From Mycogone perniciosa (taxonomy: Eukaryota; Ascomycota; Sordariomycetes; Hypocreales; Hypocreaceae), in contig JAOALB010000148.1 of NCBI GenBank assembly GCA_025331125.1, positions 1 to 64,000 on the forward strand: DNA of 64,000 nucleotides, given 5' to 3'. The notes under the pieces are model-generated. The model had not been told where the DNA came from. It ran no database searches and saw nothing but the letters and a program-made list of their open reading frames with translations. The position numbers were made by a program, and so were the translations under genes. Positions 1 through 11,322 of the stretch are shown here, piece by piece; positions within the stretch are counted from its first letter, which is position 1, and every line of letters begins with the position of its first letter.

Positions 1-137
1 CCCTCCCCCCCAAATTAAACGAACAAGAGATCCCTTTCGCGCCGATTTGACCCAAGTACTGCGTCGTGCCCAGTTTCTAATATCCACCGATCGATCCATG
101 CCTCCGTGGCCTTGTCTTCTGTAAGCTGACTTTCCCC

Positions 138-172
138 TCGTCGCCGTCGTCGTCGTCATCGTCGTCGTCGTC
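138..172. repeat. CGT/GTC trinucleotide microsatellite
   Basis: A run of CGT/GTC units with one CAT interruption lies just downstream of the minus-strand gene that ends at 283. The rest of positions 1-282 shows no convincing gene. Confidence 0.8.
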
Positions 173-282
173 ACTGGAGCAGAAGACTTGTTAGCCACGG
201 TGTTCCCGTTGTTCTGTGCCACAAATGCATTGCCCCGGCTGCTGTCCCCAGCCTCTGTTGCCGGCCTAAACGGGAAATTTTC

Positions 283-621
283 TCATACCTGTCCAAGCGA
301 CTGTAGCCTCTGTTCATGTTCCTCGCGCATCCGATAGATCTGATCTAGCACCTCCTCCATATCACCACATGTTCGCTCGATGGTGGCACTGCGGTTGCCC
401 TCGAGCCGCCAGCGCTGCACGTCTCGATACATCTTGTCGTAACGCCGCTGCTTCTTCTCTGTGTCGTGACACAGCTTACAGACGTCTTGGTCAACCTTAG
501 TTTCATAGACGAGCTTGAGCCCACACGTCTCTCCCATCCGATATTCCTTATTGCACTGCTGGCGGAAATGGCCCCAGCGCCAGTAGCCACAGCTCCAACG
601 GGTTTGATCGAAGTAGCACAT
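283..621 (-). CDS. small Cys/Trp-rich conserved fungal protein
   Basis: A 112-residue protein of unknown function. The start chosen is the ATG at 619-621, giving MCYFDQTRWSCGYWRWG; upstream in-frame sequence is not protein-like. The first 55 residues hold six Cys (positions 2, 11, 23, 33, 48, 51) and many aromatic residues. The pattern resembles a conserved hypothetical family of filamentous ascomycetes whose members begin with a similar Cys-Phe/Tyr-Phe-Asp-Gln motif and carry a G-E-T-C-G stretch; this is recalled, not searched. The C-terminal half is charged and helix-prone (repeated R/E/K, two Met-Tyr-Arg-like heptads), possibly a short coiled coil. No signal peptide or membrane segment is visible, so a cytosolic or nuclear protein is likely. 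The stop codon overlaps a good intron donor (GTATGAG at 282-288); see the findings. Confidence 0.72.
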   Translation of the reverse strand: MCYFDQTRWSCGYWRWGHFRQQCNKEYRMGETCGLKLVYETKVDQDVCKLCHDTEKKQRRYDKMYRDVQRWRLEGNRSATIERTCGDMEEVLDQIYRMREEHEQRLQSLGQV

Positions 622-3600
622 ATTGTCGATTCGTTGGTGGACGGCCGCGAGCAAGCCGAGCGCGAGGGAGGGGAGAAAGCTGCAGAGCGAACAAAAATCG
701 TCAGCCAGTGAACCATGCCAACGTGATGGCATCCCTCCAGGACCCATCTCCCAGCACAACAGTGACCCTCTCGCTCCCATCGATTTCCAAAGACAGGACA
801 ATACGAAAGATGACAACCGAAGTTTAAAGAACCTACTGTAAACAACACTGCTAGGAAACCGTGGCTTTGAGGCTAGCGTCGGGGTCGTCAATGCAGAACA
901 CCCTGTTTAGCCCTGCCGGTTTCTCGTTCGTATATTCGGCCGAGATGATCTCGAGCCGCTTTCGCCTTGGTCTCTCTTTGTTTCCGAAGCTAGTCTGGTG
1001 GGTTTGTCAACTTGATACAACATTGGGGATACACAAGCTAACTTATACTCGCCTGAACACAAGCCTTCTCCATTCGACCCTCGCCCTATTCTTCTACCAT
1101 CCAGCGCTTTACAACCCAATCCGCGGTGGGACTTACAGCGACCAACAAGCTCCTTGGATTACACGGGCCAACAGACGTCGTCATTATCGTGCTGCTTCCT
1201 GCGGGATAAAAAAAGAGGCTTTGGTACGTGGATTGGGTATCCGTACTTTTTGCCCTATACCTTTTCTCCAGCTACACGCCCCCCCTTTTTTAAGGCCGGC
1301 GACACCCCTCCCCCTGCGACCGGTGACGGCGTTTGCTGTAGCACGTTCCTAGGTGGCATAGTAGGGGGGAGTGTGAATGTGAATGTGAGTGTGCGTGCGT
1401 GTGGGGGTGTTTGAGCGTGCAAGTCGACGACATACAGATCACCTCCACTGCCACCACCATCACCCCTACTGCTTCAATATTGTTCAATTATTAGTACTAC
1501 TATACACAACCAGTGGGTTCTGTTCGACAAGTCAAAGACCTTGCACCATTACGTCTAGACCTAGAATGCTGCTTTCGGTCTCTACCCGTGAACTCTTCAT
1601 CTACCTGGCCCCATCTGGGAAGGGGTCCCCGGTTGTGTGCTCATGAGCCCGCTGGATGTTTGCCACGTTGATCCAGCCTCATAGGTCATCCTAGTGGGAA
1701 AAACCAGAGTCGGATGTCCCCGCTGATTCATCTACTACATACATGCCAGCTTCGTACACGCAATACACACTACAGGCATACATTCATTCTTTCATAGATG
1801 AGGCGCAAAGCCGGCCATAGCCAGAGTTACTCCGTGCAGGGAGGGAGAAACAAGGAAGACATCTCCCGAAGGACCGAAGGAGGGGTGGCCTACGGGGAGG
1901 CCTTCCACCTGTTTGTACCTACAGTGTCACGCCTCTGTCCTTTCTCCTTGTACCTGACCCGTCTTTGATTGGGCACTGAAGAAGCTCGCGTCTGCCTGTT
2001 AGCTCTTTTTAGCACATTGGCACAACAACAGACAGCTTTTATGCACTATGCAGGCCACCGTCTGGCCGGCCATGTTGCTACTGGGATAAACTGTATCCTT
2101 CCCGCTGCGGGCCTCTCGTCCAAGTCTCAATTCTCTCACCACAACGAGTGGGTGACTCGATCTGCGGCCACTGTGGGTCTTTCTGATGGTTCGTCCCGAG
2201 GACGGACAAGTGTCAAGAAACGGGGGACCCAGACCGCTTAGGAAATGATTCCAGATGTCGATTTCGGTGAGTACCAGGGCCATGGTTCGTTTCTTGGTGC
2301 CCGCTGTGGAAGAGACTCAACAGAACAGCAGCGGGCGTGTGGACAGGGCTGGCCGGATAGTGGGTGTGGATATTATTACCCTCCCCGGCCGCCTGTGCGG
2401 CCGTTTGCGTGTTTGCGATAACTAAACTTCCCGCTGGCAATCCCTCTGTTTTTCTCCACGCAGTTCTCGAGATCCGAACGTTTCACTTTGCTGCCGGGAG
2501 AGATGGGGCGAGAGCCAGGCTGTCACGACCAGACCATCCGGACTACCTTTTCGGCTTGTTTGTCTGTCACAACGCATTGCAGCACTGCCCACTTTCATTT
2601 CACCCTATACGAGTACATCCAAACGTACACGGTGTGCCTTGTGTGAGAGTGAGAGTACGTTTCACACTACTCACCTGCTGCCTCTCCGCCGTCTTCCCCG
2701 GGTTTCACAGTTGCTATTCATGTACGATCATGCTGCTTCTACCGGATACACACACCCAGGACTGGGGAAACTAGAGCTTGTATCCACAGTGAAAGCCGGC
2801 AAGTCTGACTGCAGACAGGGCAACAGCTAGCAATCATCACACATCACCGTTGCATGCGGCTTCTCGGCTAGGTTCCAGGAAGTGCCGCCCGACGACTGAC
2901 GTTGGCCGTCAAAGGAGGCTCCTTCAAGGAGTATTGCTGAATTAATGCTCGAGTGCTGTGATCGTTTAGAACATCGTGATTTCTGGGAGATACCATGGCT
3001 CGCCAGGAGTCTCTGGCAATGGAGGTCTATTTTAGGGGGTTTCGGTCAATGACACCTCATCAGGTCTTCCTCTCCGCTAGGCATCCCTTTGTCTTACGAT
3101 TCAATTCAACAACTCTGCTCTAGAAGAGAGGATGCAGAGCGCCCGTGCATACTTCTCAACTCACATGAATATCTACTAGGCTTGCCAGGGGGTGCGTGGG
3201 TGTCCGGCTCGATCCCCCGTCGATTAGGTGCTTGAAAGCGAGAAGGTTATCTCCACTGGAGATTTGTATTCCCCCATCCTCCATCCAGGAGCTCGTCGGC
3301 AAGCCTGATAGCGGGGGGTGGCTGGAGTACTTGTATTGATCTTGCCAACGTGGCAGCACTCGTCTGGACGGGGGCTTGTCTTATCCCCAAGCATTGCATG
3401 GTGGTCATTTTGCGAACTGCATGGCAGAATGCATCAACATCTTGCTAGGGAGATGCCTGAGGGCGTGCTTGGCCAAGAATTCTACATCCTCACCTGATCT
3501 TGATCCATCATATATGTACAACTCACGCTCTGTATACCTCGTTCGGACTCAAACCCTTGTCGAGACACTCATATCTGGTATAGCTAGTATACCGCTGCGA

Positions 3601-6230
3601 GAGCTGCGGGAGAGACTAGAGATGGAGTCGGCAGCGTCTCCTGGAAGGCTGTGCTGGCAACGCACGACAAGAGCAAACAATGAAGCCGGGATGGGGACGA
3701 TTGAGAAGGGCTGGATCCCTGTCAAGTCAATGACCAGCGGATTTGTCGCCAACTGGATCGGAAGGGACAACACTGCTTCCGGAATGAGGCAATGTGCTGG
3801 TCAAAAAGACAGCCACAGCAGCATATCGGAATCCGGAGCGGTCGGGGGGTCAAGAGAGGCCATTTTCGCGTACACCCTCAGATGCATGACGTGGGCCGTG
3901 AGCTTATCGCTGGCAGATCGGATACATTGCAAGTCGCGGCCAATTCACACGACCAAGTTCTCGAAGTGGCGTTAAGACAGGCAGACAGACAGGCAGACAC
4001 CTCGTGAAAGAGATAAGATGTGCCTATGTCAAAAAGAAGGAATGATTGTATCACCAAAAACCACTTTTGGGGCAACACAGCGCTTGGGGCTGAAGTATTG
4101 ATCGTCTATCATCAATCAAGCTGCACAAGCGGACTGTGATCCGCGGCCATGTTGGACTAATACGGTAGCCTGCATAGAGACTGAAGGACGGGTGTCGGTA
4201 TCGATTTTGTCGTGGTGAGGGTCCGAGTACATGCCGGCGACCAGCTCTGCGCGCCCAGAGACGCACATACCAAGGGATGGACAACGTGGACGACAGCAAG
4301 CTCACATGATGCAGGGACCAAGTCAGGGAGTTTGCAACGTATCTGATGAGTTGGCCTACTGCATTGGGAGGGGCCTGCATCGCCATGACGGTCTGGACAT
4401 CGGGCTCATGACATTGAACAGGTGGACGGGGGAAAAGGGGCATCGAGAAGCAAGGTCTCGGTCGCATTGGGTACAATTGGGCTGAGTGGACTTGGAGACA
4501 GTCGCGTGGATTGATCAACGGATGGGCGAGTCTGCTGCCGGTACGGAGTAGAGGGAGAACGAACGAACGAACGAGACAAGGGGAGGGTGGCGCGCGCCAG
4601 GCGCCAAAAGTTTGCTCGACGGCTATTTTTTCCCTGCCCCTGGGCCCTGTCTGCGTCACCGTCGCAGTGCATACAACCGTAAACATGGAGTCTGCTGGGC
4701 CGCCGAAATGGTCGAGTCGGTGATGACTGTGACGAGGGTTCGTTCCCGGCCTCAACATACGAGTACAACAACGAAGCGCATTAACTACATACAGAGAAAG
4801 GCGCCAAGCCAGCGAGTGGAGCCCCCTGGTCGATGAGCGAGCTTGGATAATGGTGCTCTCGCCTCGCAACGGGCCGTGAGTTTGCTCTCCGGGCCGTCCC
4901 GTTTTGAACGTTGTTGACAGTTAGTGAAAAGGAGGCTTTTTGAGTGCCGTTGGGGGGAGCCGGGCCAAAGCGATAGAACGGTCAGGTCAAGTTAAGGGGG
5001 CTGGTCTGATGCGTCTCGCCATGTTCATCGATGATGGTGAAGCATTGGGATGAATCTGATGGCGCACTGTTCGGATGACAGGTGGGCGGCCTGGGCCAGA
5101 CCAGGGAGTGGCTGCGCCTAGGAGGAGAAACCGTGTGGGCCGAGGCATCTTAGACGCCACGATGACAGGATACTAGTATGTGTGTACTACCCGGCAGACA
5201 AGCCCTTGAGAGAGAGAAAACGAATCAAGACAGACGAAAACAAACACAGAGAAGGCGATTGAATTACGGTGGAAGACGGAAACGAGAAAACGTTCACGGA
5301 ACAGACACGCTCAGCCGCGCGCGCGCACGCCCCTAGTGGATGGATCCTTGCACGTTGTGCCGCAAGACTCACTCTTACTCGTCAAAAATGATGTACATTT
5401 GGATGAACCAGAGTCTTGGAGAAGCACGAATCAGAGACTCAGGAGATGCTGCGCAGAGAACGTAACTGGCTGACTGGGGGCGGCTGCGGCTGCGAGCAGA
5501 TCGTGGCAAGCAGCCCAATGAGAGAGACGGATCTCGCAAAAGGCTGGCTGGCCACGGCACTTTGGAGCTTTTGGGCTGACGAACCACACAACTGCACAAT
5601 GCGACCTGTTGGACTGCCACCTGGCCGGCGTCCTAGAGGACCCACTCATGGGCTAATGCGTAGGTTGGGGGATGGCACAGCTCCGGGGGCGAGAGTCGAG
5701 GATGGTCTGCTGGTTCTTGCGTCGGTGCCTGCATTGGGCTGAGCGAAACGGTGCATCCATCCATCCTTACAAGGGGGACTGACGGAACGACGCCCAATCT
5801 AATCTCGGATTGTGGGGGAATGTTAAACGAAGCAGTCTTAGACAACAAGCAACGTGGGATTGGCAGACAAGCTGTGTGGGTGTGGCCAACATGATGGCGT
5901 TTACGCTAATAACTGTTGGTTGGACAATGAAGAGCGGCCACCCACGACGACCCCCGTATGAGTTTGCACAAGGCGTGGAGCCTGGCCGCGGTGGGCTGAG
6001 TAGGAGGACAGTCGAACGATGAGGGGGTCTCTCAGTTGTGTCGCCTCGGGGAAATCGGGAAGATCAATTGAAGGGGGAGTCGGGCATGAAGCGAGCCAAT
6101 TGCTCCGCGTGTCTTTGTTGACTCACACCAGGTACTTTTGCGGTACGTTGGGGGGATGGGAAATGAACAGAAGGCACAGAATACTACGACGACGGCACCT
6201 TGCTTGGCAAGGCTTCGCGAGGGTTGCCCT

Positions 6231-6266
6231 TTTGGTTTGGTTTGGTTTGGTTTGGTTTGGTTTGGT
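6231..6266. repeat. (TTTGG)7 pentanucleotide microsatellite
   Basis: Seven perfect TTTGG units followed by a T. It is not a telomeric repeat type and lies in the gene-free region. Confidence 0.95.
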
Positions 6267-7070
6267 CTGCCAGCTCAGAGTTCGCCGCAGTGACGAAGGA
6301 AGAGGCCGCGATCGACGGCCCGGGATGCACTCGATCGTTACCCGCCTTGTCCAGAAAGGGAAACGAGACTCATGACAAGCAATCGTTTTCGGCATCAATG
6401 GCCGTAGCCGGCGGCCGAAACGGCGTCGTCTGGCCTGTGGGTTCTCTGTGTTGTCAAACGATGATGAAGACGAATGTCATCACCTGGCTGTTGGCCCTGC
6501 CAGCGAAGCAGTGCACTCACATCTGTTTTTCGTTTAGCCGCCCCCACCCGGGGGACCAGGCTGGACGTCAGCCTGATGGGGCCTTTGAAGTCGAGGCCTT
6601 CGAAGCCTGACGGAAGAAGCTGTTCGGCGTGCGGAAGAGGAATTGAAGCCCAAGAATGAATGGGTGGGTGGTGAGCAGGGGGGCGGGGGAGGGCCTTGCG
6701 GCGCTTTTGTCTATCACATACATGCATTTCGTGCATGGGAGCAGAGGGCTACGAGGGTACTACAGGGGGGTGTATGGTCGCGGCTACGACGCTGTAGTTG
6801 TTTTGTTTCACTACAAAGCCAATATTACATGCTTGTGAAACAGGATTAAAAAAAAGGGTGACACAGGTGACTGAGGCAAGGTTGAGTGAGTGGGATTGAC
6901 AGGGACAGCAATGGCGAAGACAAGAAGCACAAGAAGAGACAGACGGACAGACAGACGGACTCGGGGAAAAGCGAGAGAACGGGAGAAGGGAGAGGGTGCA
7001 GATGGCGGCACGTGTGCGTGGCATGGCATTGCAGAGCGCATTAGTCGTATGTGAGTGAGTGATGATGTGC

Positions 7071-7091
7071 TGGTGTGTGTGTGTGTGTGTG
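7071..7091. repeat. (TG)n dinucleotide microsatellite
   Basis: About ten TG units in the gene-free region, preceded by GAGTGAGTGATGATG and close to several TACTTCGTAC motifs. Confidence 0.9.
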
Positions 7092-7594
7092 ATGGCGCTA
7101 AATGGTAATACTACTACTTCGTACTTACAACAACTCCTACTCTAGACGCACAGCACATGTATACAGACATACACGGAGAGACACACATACATTCGTATAT
7201 GCGCTTGCCAGTAGTAATAGTAGTACTACGTATGGAGTACTACTTCGTACTATTACCAACCAACATACATAATTTGCTGGAGTGGGTTTTGGCTTTGGCT
7301 ATGGTGGTGGTGATAGTGGAGGTGGCGTGTGTTTGCGCGCGCGTGTGTGCGTGTGTGATAAGAACCAGGGAGGCCGCATAGAGGGCTTCGTTTTGTGAGA
7401 TGGGCCGCTGAAGAGGTCGCATATTTGTCTCTCTTCCCCCCCTTTTTCTTCCCTTCTCTCTTCTTCTCTGTTTTCGTCTTGTTATGTTTGCTGTCGTCGT
7501 AAGCGAGAGAACACGTCACAAGGAAGAGGATAACGTAGAAGAGGAGCGGGCGCAGGAGGTGGAAGTGGGAATGCAATTAATTAACGGGCAATTT

Positions 7595-7636
7595 TGTTGT
7601 TGTTGCTGTTGTTGTTGTTGTTGCTGTTGTTGTTGC

Positions 7637-7671
<35 letters not shown>
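7595..7671. repeat. (GTT)n microsatellite with GCT interruptions
   Basis: About 77 bp of TTG/GTT units interrupted by four GCT-containing units. It would read as poly-Cys, poly-Val or poly-Leu in the forward frames, but it sits in no credible gene. Confidence 0.95.
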
Positions 7672-7835
7672 GCCCGTTGTATTACGGAGCTTTAGTGACC
7701 ATGTAATAAGTATGTACGACTATGTGTCTTAGTGGTGACGGTTTCACCAGAAGCATAAAACACGCAAACCTCCCGTCAGTGGCTTTGGACTGTGCAGAAA
7801 GTTAAAAGGGCAGTTGAACCAATGGCTCTGCTGAA

Positions 7836-8240
7836 TACTCCGTAGTGCTGTGCTACTTCGTATGTATGTATATGTATAATGCCTGATATTAATAGTTGGG
7901 ATAAACGGGCATGTTCCGTGCTATAGCACGCCGTACAAAGTAATATTAGTACTTTACGGAGTACTCCGGAGAACATGCGGCGGTACTCCGGAGCCCTGCC
8001 GGGGCTTCAATGCCGGTGATGAGGCGCATGCAAGCCAGGGCACAAAGTCTACGAAGTACTTCGTACGGAGTACTGTACATAGTACTACTTGTACTAATAT
8101 CGTGGCGCAGATGTCATAAACATTATTATTAGAGGTGAGACAGTGATTCGGTTTGCATGTACGAGTGGCCTGATCTGATGGATGTCCCCGGCTGGGGTGG
8201 TTAATTTCTTTTTTTCCTTTCCTACCTGTATACGGAGTAC
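7836..8240. repeat. cluster of TACNNCGTA-type palindromic motifs
   Basis: Seven exact copies of TACTCCGTA/TACGGAGTA or TACTTCGTA/TACGAAGTA lie within 405 bp: 7836-7844, 7854-7862, 7955-7963, 8050-8058, 8057-8065, 8064-8072 and 8231-8239. Three overlap head to tail at 8050-8073. The same motif recurs in non-coding DNA across the window; its role is unknown. Confidence 0.85.
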
Positions 8241-8788
8241 CTATCGATAAGATGTGTTCAGCCGTCCAGATCACTCGCGGCGTTCTCAGTGGCTTGCTTG
8301 TACAGTGACCCCACGGCCTACAGTGCGTGCCGTCGCCATTGCGCCGCTGTCAACCGCCTGTCACTGCCAACGGCCTAACGAAAACCGCCGCTACGATCGG
8401 CGGCTAAAGGCTGTTGGAGCAGCGCCTTGACCCCACCTCCCCGCCCTGAAACACCCCTCAAACCGCCCCAAAGGCCGCTGTAAATCGCAAGTACCTGCTA
8501 CATCATGCGCACTATTAACCTCTGTAGGCAGGGTATGTTTCTACTCGGTGACGCAACCGCCTGGACAATTGATGAGAGAGAGCGTCCGAGACGTCTCCAT
8601 CTCCAATCTTTCCTCCTGCACCAAACAAACCAATCTCTGCTCTCGTCTGCAATCCATCTCTTCCCACTCACCGTTTTCATCTCGCGACCTCGGCCTGGGC
8701 CTGGGCCTGTCGTTCGCATTTTATTTTTGTCACTCTGCAGATAAGCAGCAGCAGCAGCGACATACGAGTACAGGCGGCACAAGACACA

Positions 8789-8886
8789 CAGACGCAGACG
8801 CAGACGCACACGCAGACGACCAGAACACGCACCACCACCCACATACGAAGTACAGGCATACGGACAGACAGACAGACAGACAGACA
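8789..8886. repeat. GACGCA and CAGA simple repeats
   Basis: Imperfect GACGCA units (about 8789-8819) and a CAGA run (about 8864-8886) flank a TACGAAGTAC motif at 8844-8853. They lie upstream of the F-box gene and probably belong to its promoter or leader. Confidence 0.85.
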
Positions 8887-9880
8887 TACAAAGTACATAC
8901 AGACGCCTTCCTTACACAAACACAGCAGCAAGCACCTCGTCGTCCTTTGGTTGGCTCGGCTTCAAGACAACATATTCCCCTAACCCTGGCATCGCCGCCC
9001 GGACCTGACTTGACCTGGCCTGACCTGTTTCCCTCGTCTTTGCAACCCGAACCCTGGTCAAGAGACGCATCTCGATTCCCCTTCCCCGCCCTTTATTATT
9101 TTGTTTTATTTTTATTTTTATTTTCAGTTTCGCCGCAAAGGAGGGGGGCCACTGGACCTGCTTGGCCGTCTTTGGCGACCGCGTCCAATCCTCGGAACGG
9201 CAGAGTGCAGTGCCTTCGTATTGGTCTGTTGCGTTGCTGCTGCTGCCGCTTAGGGTGGGATCTCTGTCTGTGTCCAACACCAGGGGAGGGAGAAAAATCG
9301 TGGGGCAAAGGGACATCCGAAAGGAAGAGGCACACAACAGCTGGATACCCATACGTATACTCTGCTACTGCCTCATCGCCCTTGCCCAAGGTCTGTTTAC
9401 TCGAACATCGGCTAGCACCTCCTTTGGGAAATGCGTATGGACATGATCGAACTGTCAGTCCACCACTACGGAGTTCTCACCCAAGGAGCAACAAGCCAGT
9501 CCTAAGGTGTTTCTCCGTCGGCATAAATAATAGCCAACCAGAACGGAGGCGCAAAGCAAGTCAGACAAATTGGCAAGCAAACAAAAGAAAAAGCGGCGGA
9601 GACAGCAGCTGTCTCATTGTCACTGGTTTTGACTCGTGCGTTCGACTGGCCTGCCTTCGCTGCTGCTATTTGCATACATACACCTCCCACTCTCTTCGCT
9701 TAACCCTCATACATACGAAGTACATCCCTGGCGACCTTCACCCTGCGGTTGGAGTGACCGCAACTCACATACGACAGAGAGCGAGGGAGAGAGACGAGAA
9801 ACGAGAGACGTGTTCGTAGCCACCTCATCACCTTGATCCCCAGTCCATCACCGCACTTGGATCCCACCTTGGCCGCCGCC

Positions 9881-10937
9881 ATGGCCGCTCCAACCCAAGA
9901 CCTCCAGCTCTTCGTCCAGACCCGCCTTCCTTTGCTCTCTTCGGCCCCGTGCGAGGCCTGCATGGATACCCCCAGCTTCGATGCTGATGTAGCTGACTCG
10001 ACTGACTCGACTGCTTCTACTGATAATGCGGTGTGCGCGGTCTCGGATGCCCAACCTACTACTACTCTTGACGAGTCTCATGGCAGTATCTCATCGTCTC
10101 CTGCACCCCTTTTGAGAAGATTCCAATCCTCCCCGTCTGTCGTTTTTAGCACTCAGTCACCGCCATGTCTGGAGCTGCTGCCCAACGAGGTGTTAATTCT
10201 TATTGCCAGCTTTCTTGATGTTGATGATCTCCTCCGTACCTCACGTGTAAGTCCTGTACTGGCCGGTTTGCTAAGCCCCTGTTCATCTGCTGCTGTTTGA
10301 TTATGCGTGTGGTGTGTTATGGGTGCTTGTCGAACTCCGCTCTGCGTTCAATCGATATTGGGCCTCATCAAATCAAGTTGCTGACAGGGCCATGTAGACA
10401 TGTCGTCGCCTCCGCAAAGTCTCTCTTGACCCTGTCGTCCACCAGTGCCGCCTTCGCGAGACCTGCTTCATCCTGAGGCCATTCATCGCTTCGCCTTGTC
10501 GCCCTTCACTCGCTGACCTCACGTCCCGCTCCATCTTCCTCACCAACAATACTGTCATCTCGCGGCGCTTGGCTCGCTCGCTCGTCTCCATTCGGCTTGC
10601 TCGCCGTCTCTCTCAGCGACCAGACCCTGAATCGCTCGTCCAGCGAGCCGTCTTGCCCCGAGAATGCGTCCCCGGTATGTTCCCCGTATTTGTGGCGCCA
10701 AGCCTGGTGGCTAAGCGCAAGGCTATCGAAAAGGAGCGTCTGAAAGACGGATTGAGACGCTGGATCGCCTGCAAATGGAAGGAAGAAGTAAGGGAGCGGG
10801 AGGAGGACGTGAAGAGGTGCGATGAATCTCATGGCGTTGGCCGTGTCTGGAGGTTGCGCCGCTTTTGGGAGAGGGTCAGTCGAGGAGACAAGGCGGCTCA
10901 CCGGTCCAATTATCATCTTGACCCTCTTACTGGTTGA
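9881..10937 (+). CDS. F-box protein
   Basis: Two exons, 9881-10246 and 10398-10937, give 301 residues. The intron (10247-10397) has a GTAAGT donor and a TAG acceptor, and the join restores one frame. An F-box spans the junction at about residues 102-140: LELLPNEVLILIASFLDVDD, then LLRTSR joined to TCRRLRKVSLDP. This is the usual L-P-x-E-(V/I)-L-x-x-I-xx-(F/Y)-L form. F-box proteins bring substrates to SCF ubiquitin ligases through Skp1. No WD40 or leucine-rich repeats follow; the C-terminal part is Arg/Lys/Glu-rich and helical, so the substrate side is not predictable. The first 95 residues are Ser/Thr-rich and probably disordered. The ATG at 9881 is the first in a GCCGCCATGG-like context. 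Confidence 0.85.
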
Positions 10938-11322
10938 TGGGCCATCTGATGAGAATGACGACGATGATGACTGATGAGCAATAACTAGGAGTTTGGCCGG
11001 GAAAGATGGCGTTTATTGAGCGATCTTGACTTCATTATCTCGGCGTTTAGGTTGACTTTTGAGGGCATCTCGACTCCATGTTTGGCATATCATTTCTATT
11101 TTCCTCTTTTTCTTTTTTCAACATCAGGTCAAGTTTTTGGATGTACTCCGCATCAGTTTGGATGGATTAGGTCATTTATATCCAAGAATGCATCTCTGAA
11201 TGCATCTCTGAATGCAATATCTTTTTTTTTGCTATTAGTCTGGTTTGATGATGCTATTAGGTTCTTTTATACAGATATCATAATCACTCGCCTCGATTTT
11301 ATCCAAACGTGCCTCCCTACTC
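10938..11322. other. convergent intergenic spacer with a 12-bp tandem repeat
   Basis: A 385-bp spacer between the 3' ends of the F-box and ZNF830-like genes. It is T-rich and holds two and a half copies of GAATGCATCTCT at 11186-11216. No gene is seen. Confidence 0.7.

Larger units (their letters stand above)
622..9880. other. long gene-free region with microsatellites
   Basis: About 9.2 kb in which I find no supportable gene. Open frames exist, but their translations are low-complexity or random-looking and do not join into a recognisable family across plausible introns. The last ~1.3 kb before the F-box gene (about 8500-9880) is CA/CAGA/CT-rich and open in one frame, which suits a long promoter or 5' UTR. 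The stretch holds several simple repeats and a cluster of the TACTTCGTA/TACTCCGTA motif between 7115 and 9723. A long non-coding RNA or a regulatory domain is possible, but nothing in the bases proves it. Confidence 0.6.

Noticed and set aside
3376..3975. A 199-codon open frame on the plus strand
   Set aside because: No recognisable family, no signal peptide or repeats, and no flanking exons that extend it; likely chance.
4051..4869. A 272-codon open frame on the minus strand
   Set aside because: The composition is Arg/Pro/Ser/His-rich and random-looking, no motif is recognisable, and other frames over the same bases are also open because of GC content.
6231..6266. (TTTGG)n considered as a telomeric or subtelomeric repeat
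   Set aside because: Filamentous ascomycete telomeres are normally TTAGGG; this is an internal microsatellite with unique sequence on both sides.
8750..8886. CRISPR-like or minisatellite array
   Set aside because: The units are simple CAGA/GACGCA microsatellites without constant repeats and unique spacers, and the genome is eukaryotic.
8548..9819. A 423-codon open frame on the plus strand upstream of the F-box gene
   Set aside because: Its translation is dominated by repeat-derived stretches (Asp-Ala, Thr-Asp-Arg-Gln, Gln runs) and has no conserved domain; it fits a low-complexity promoter or 5' leader better.
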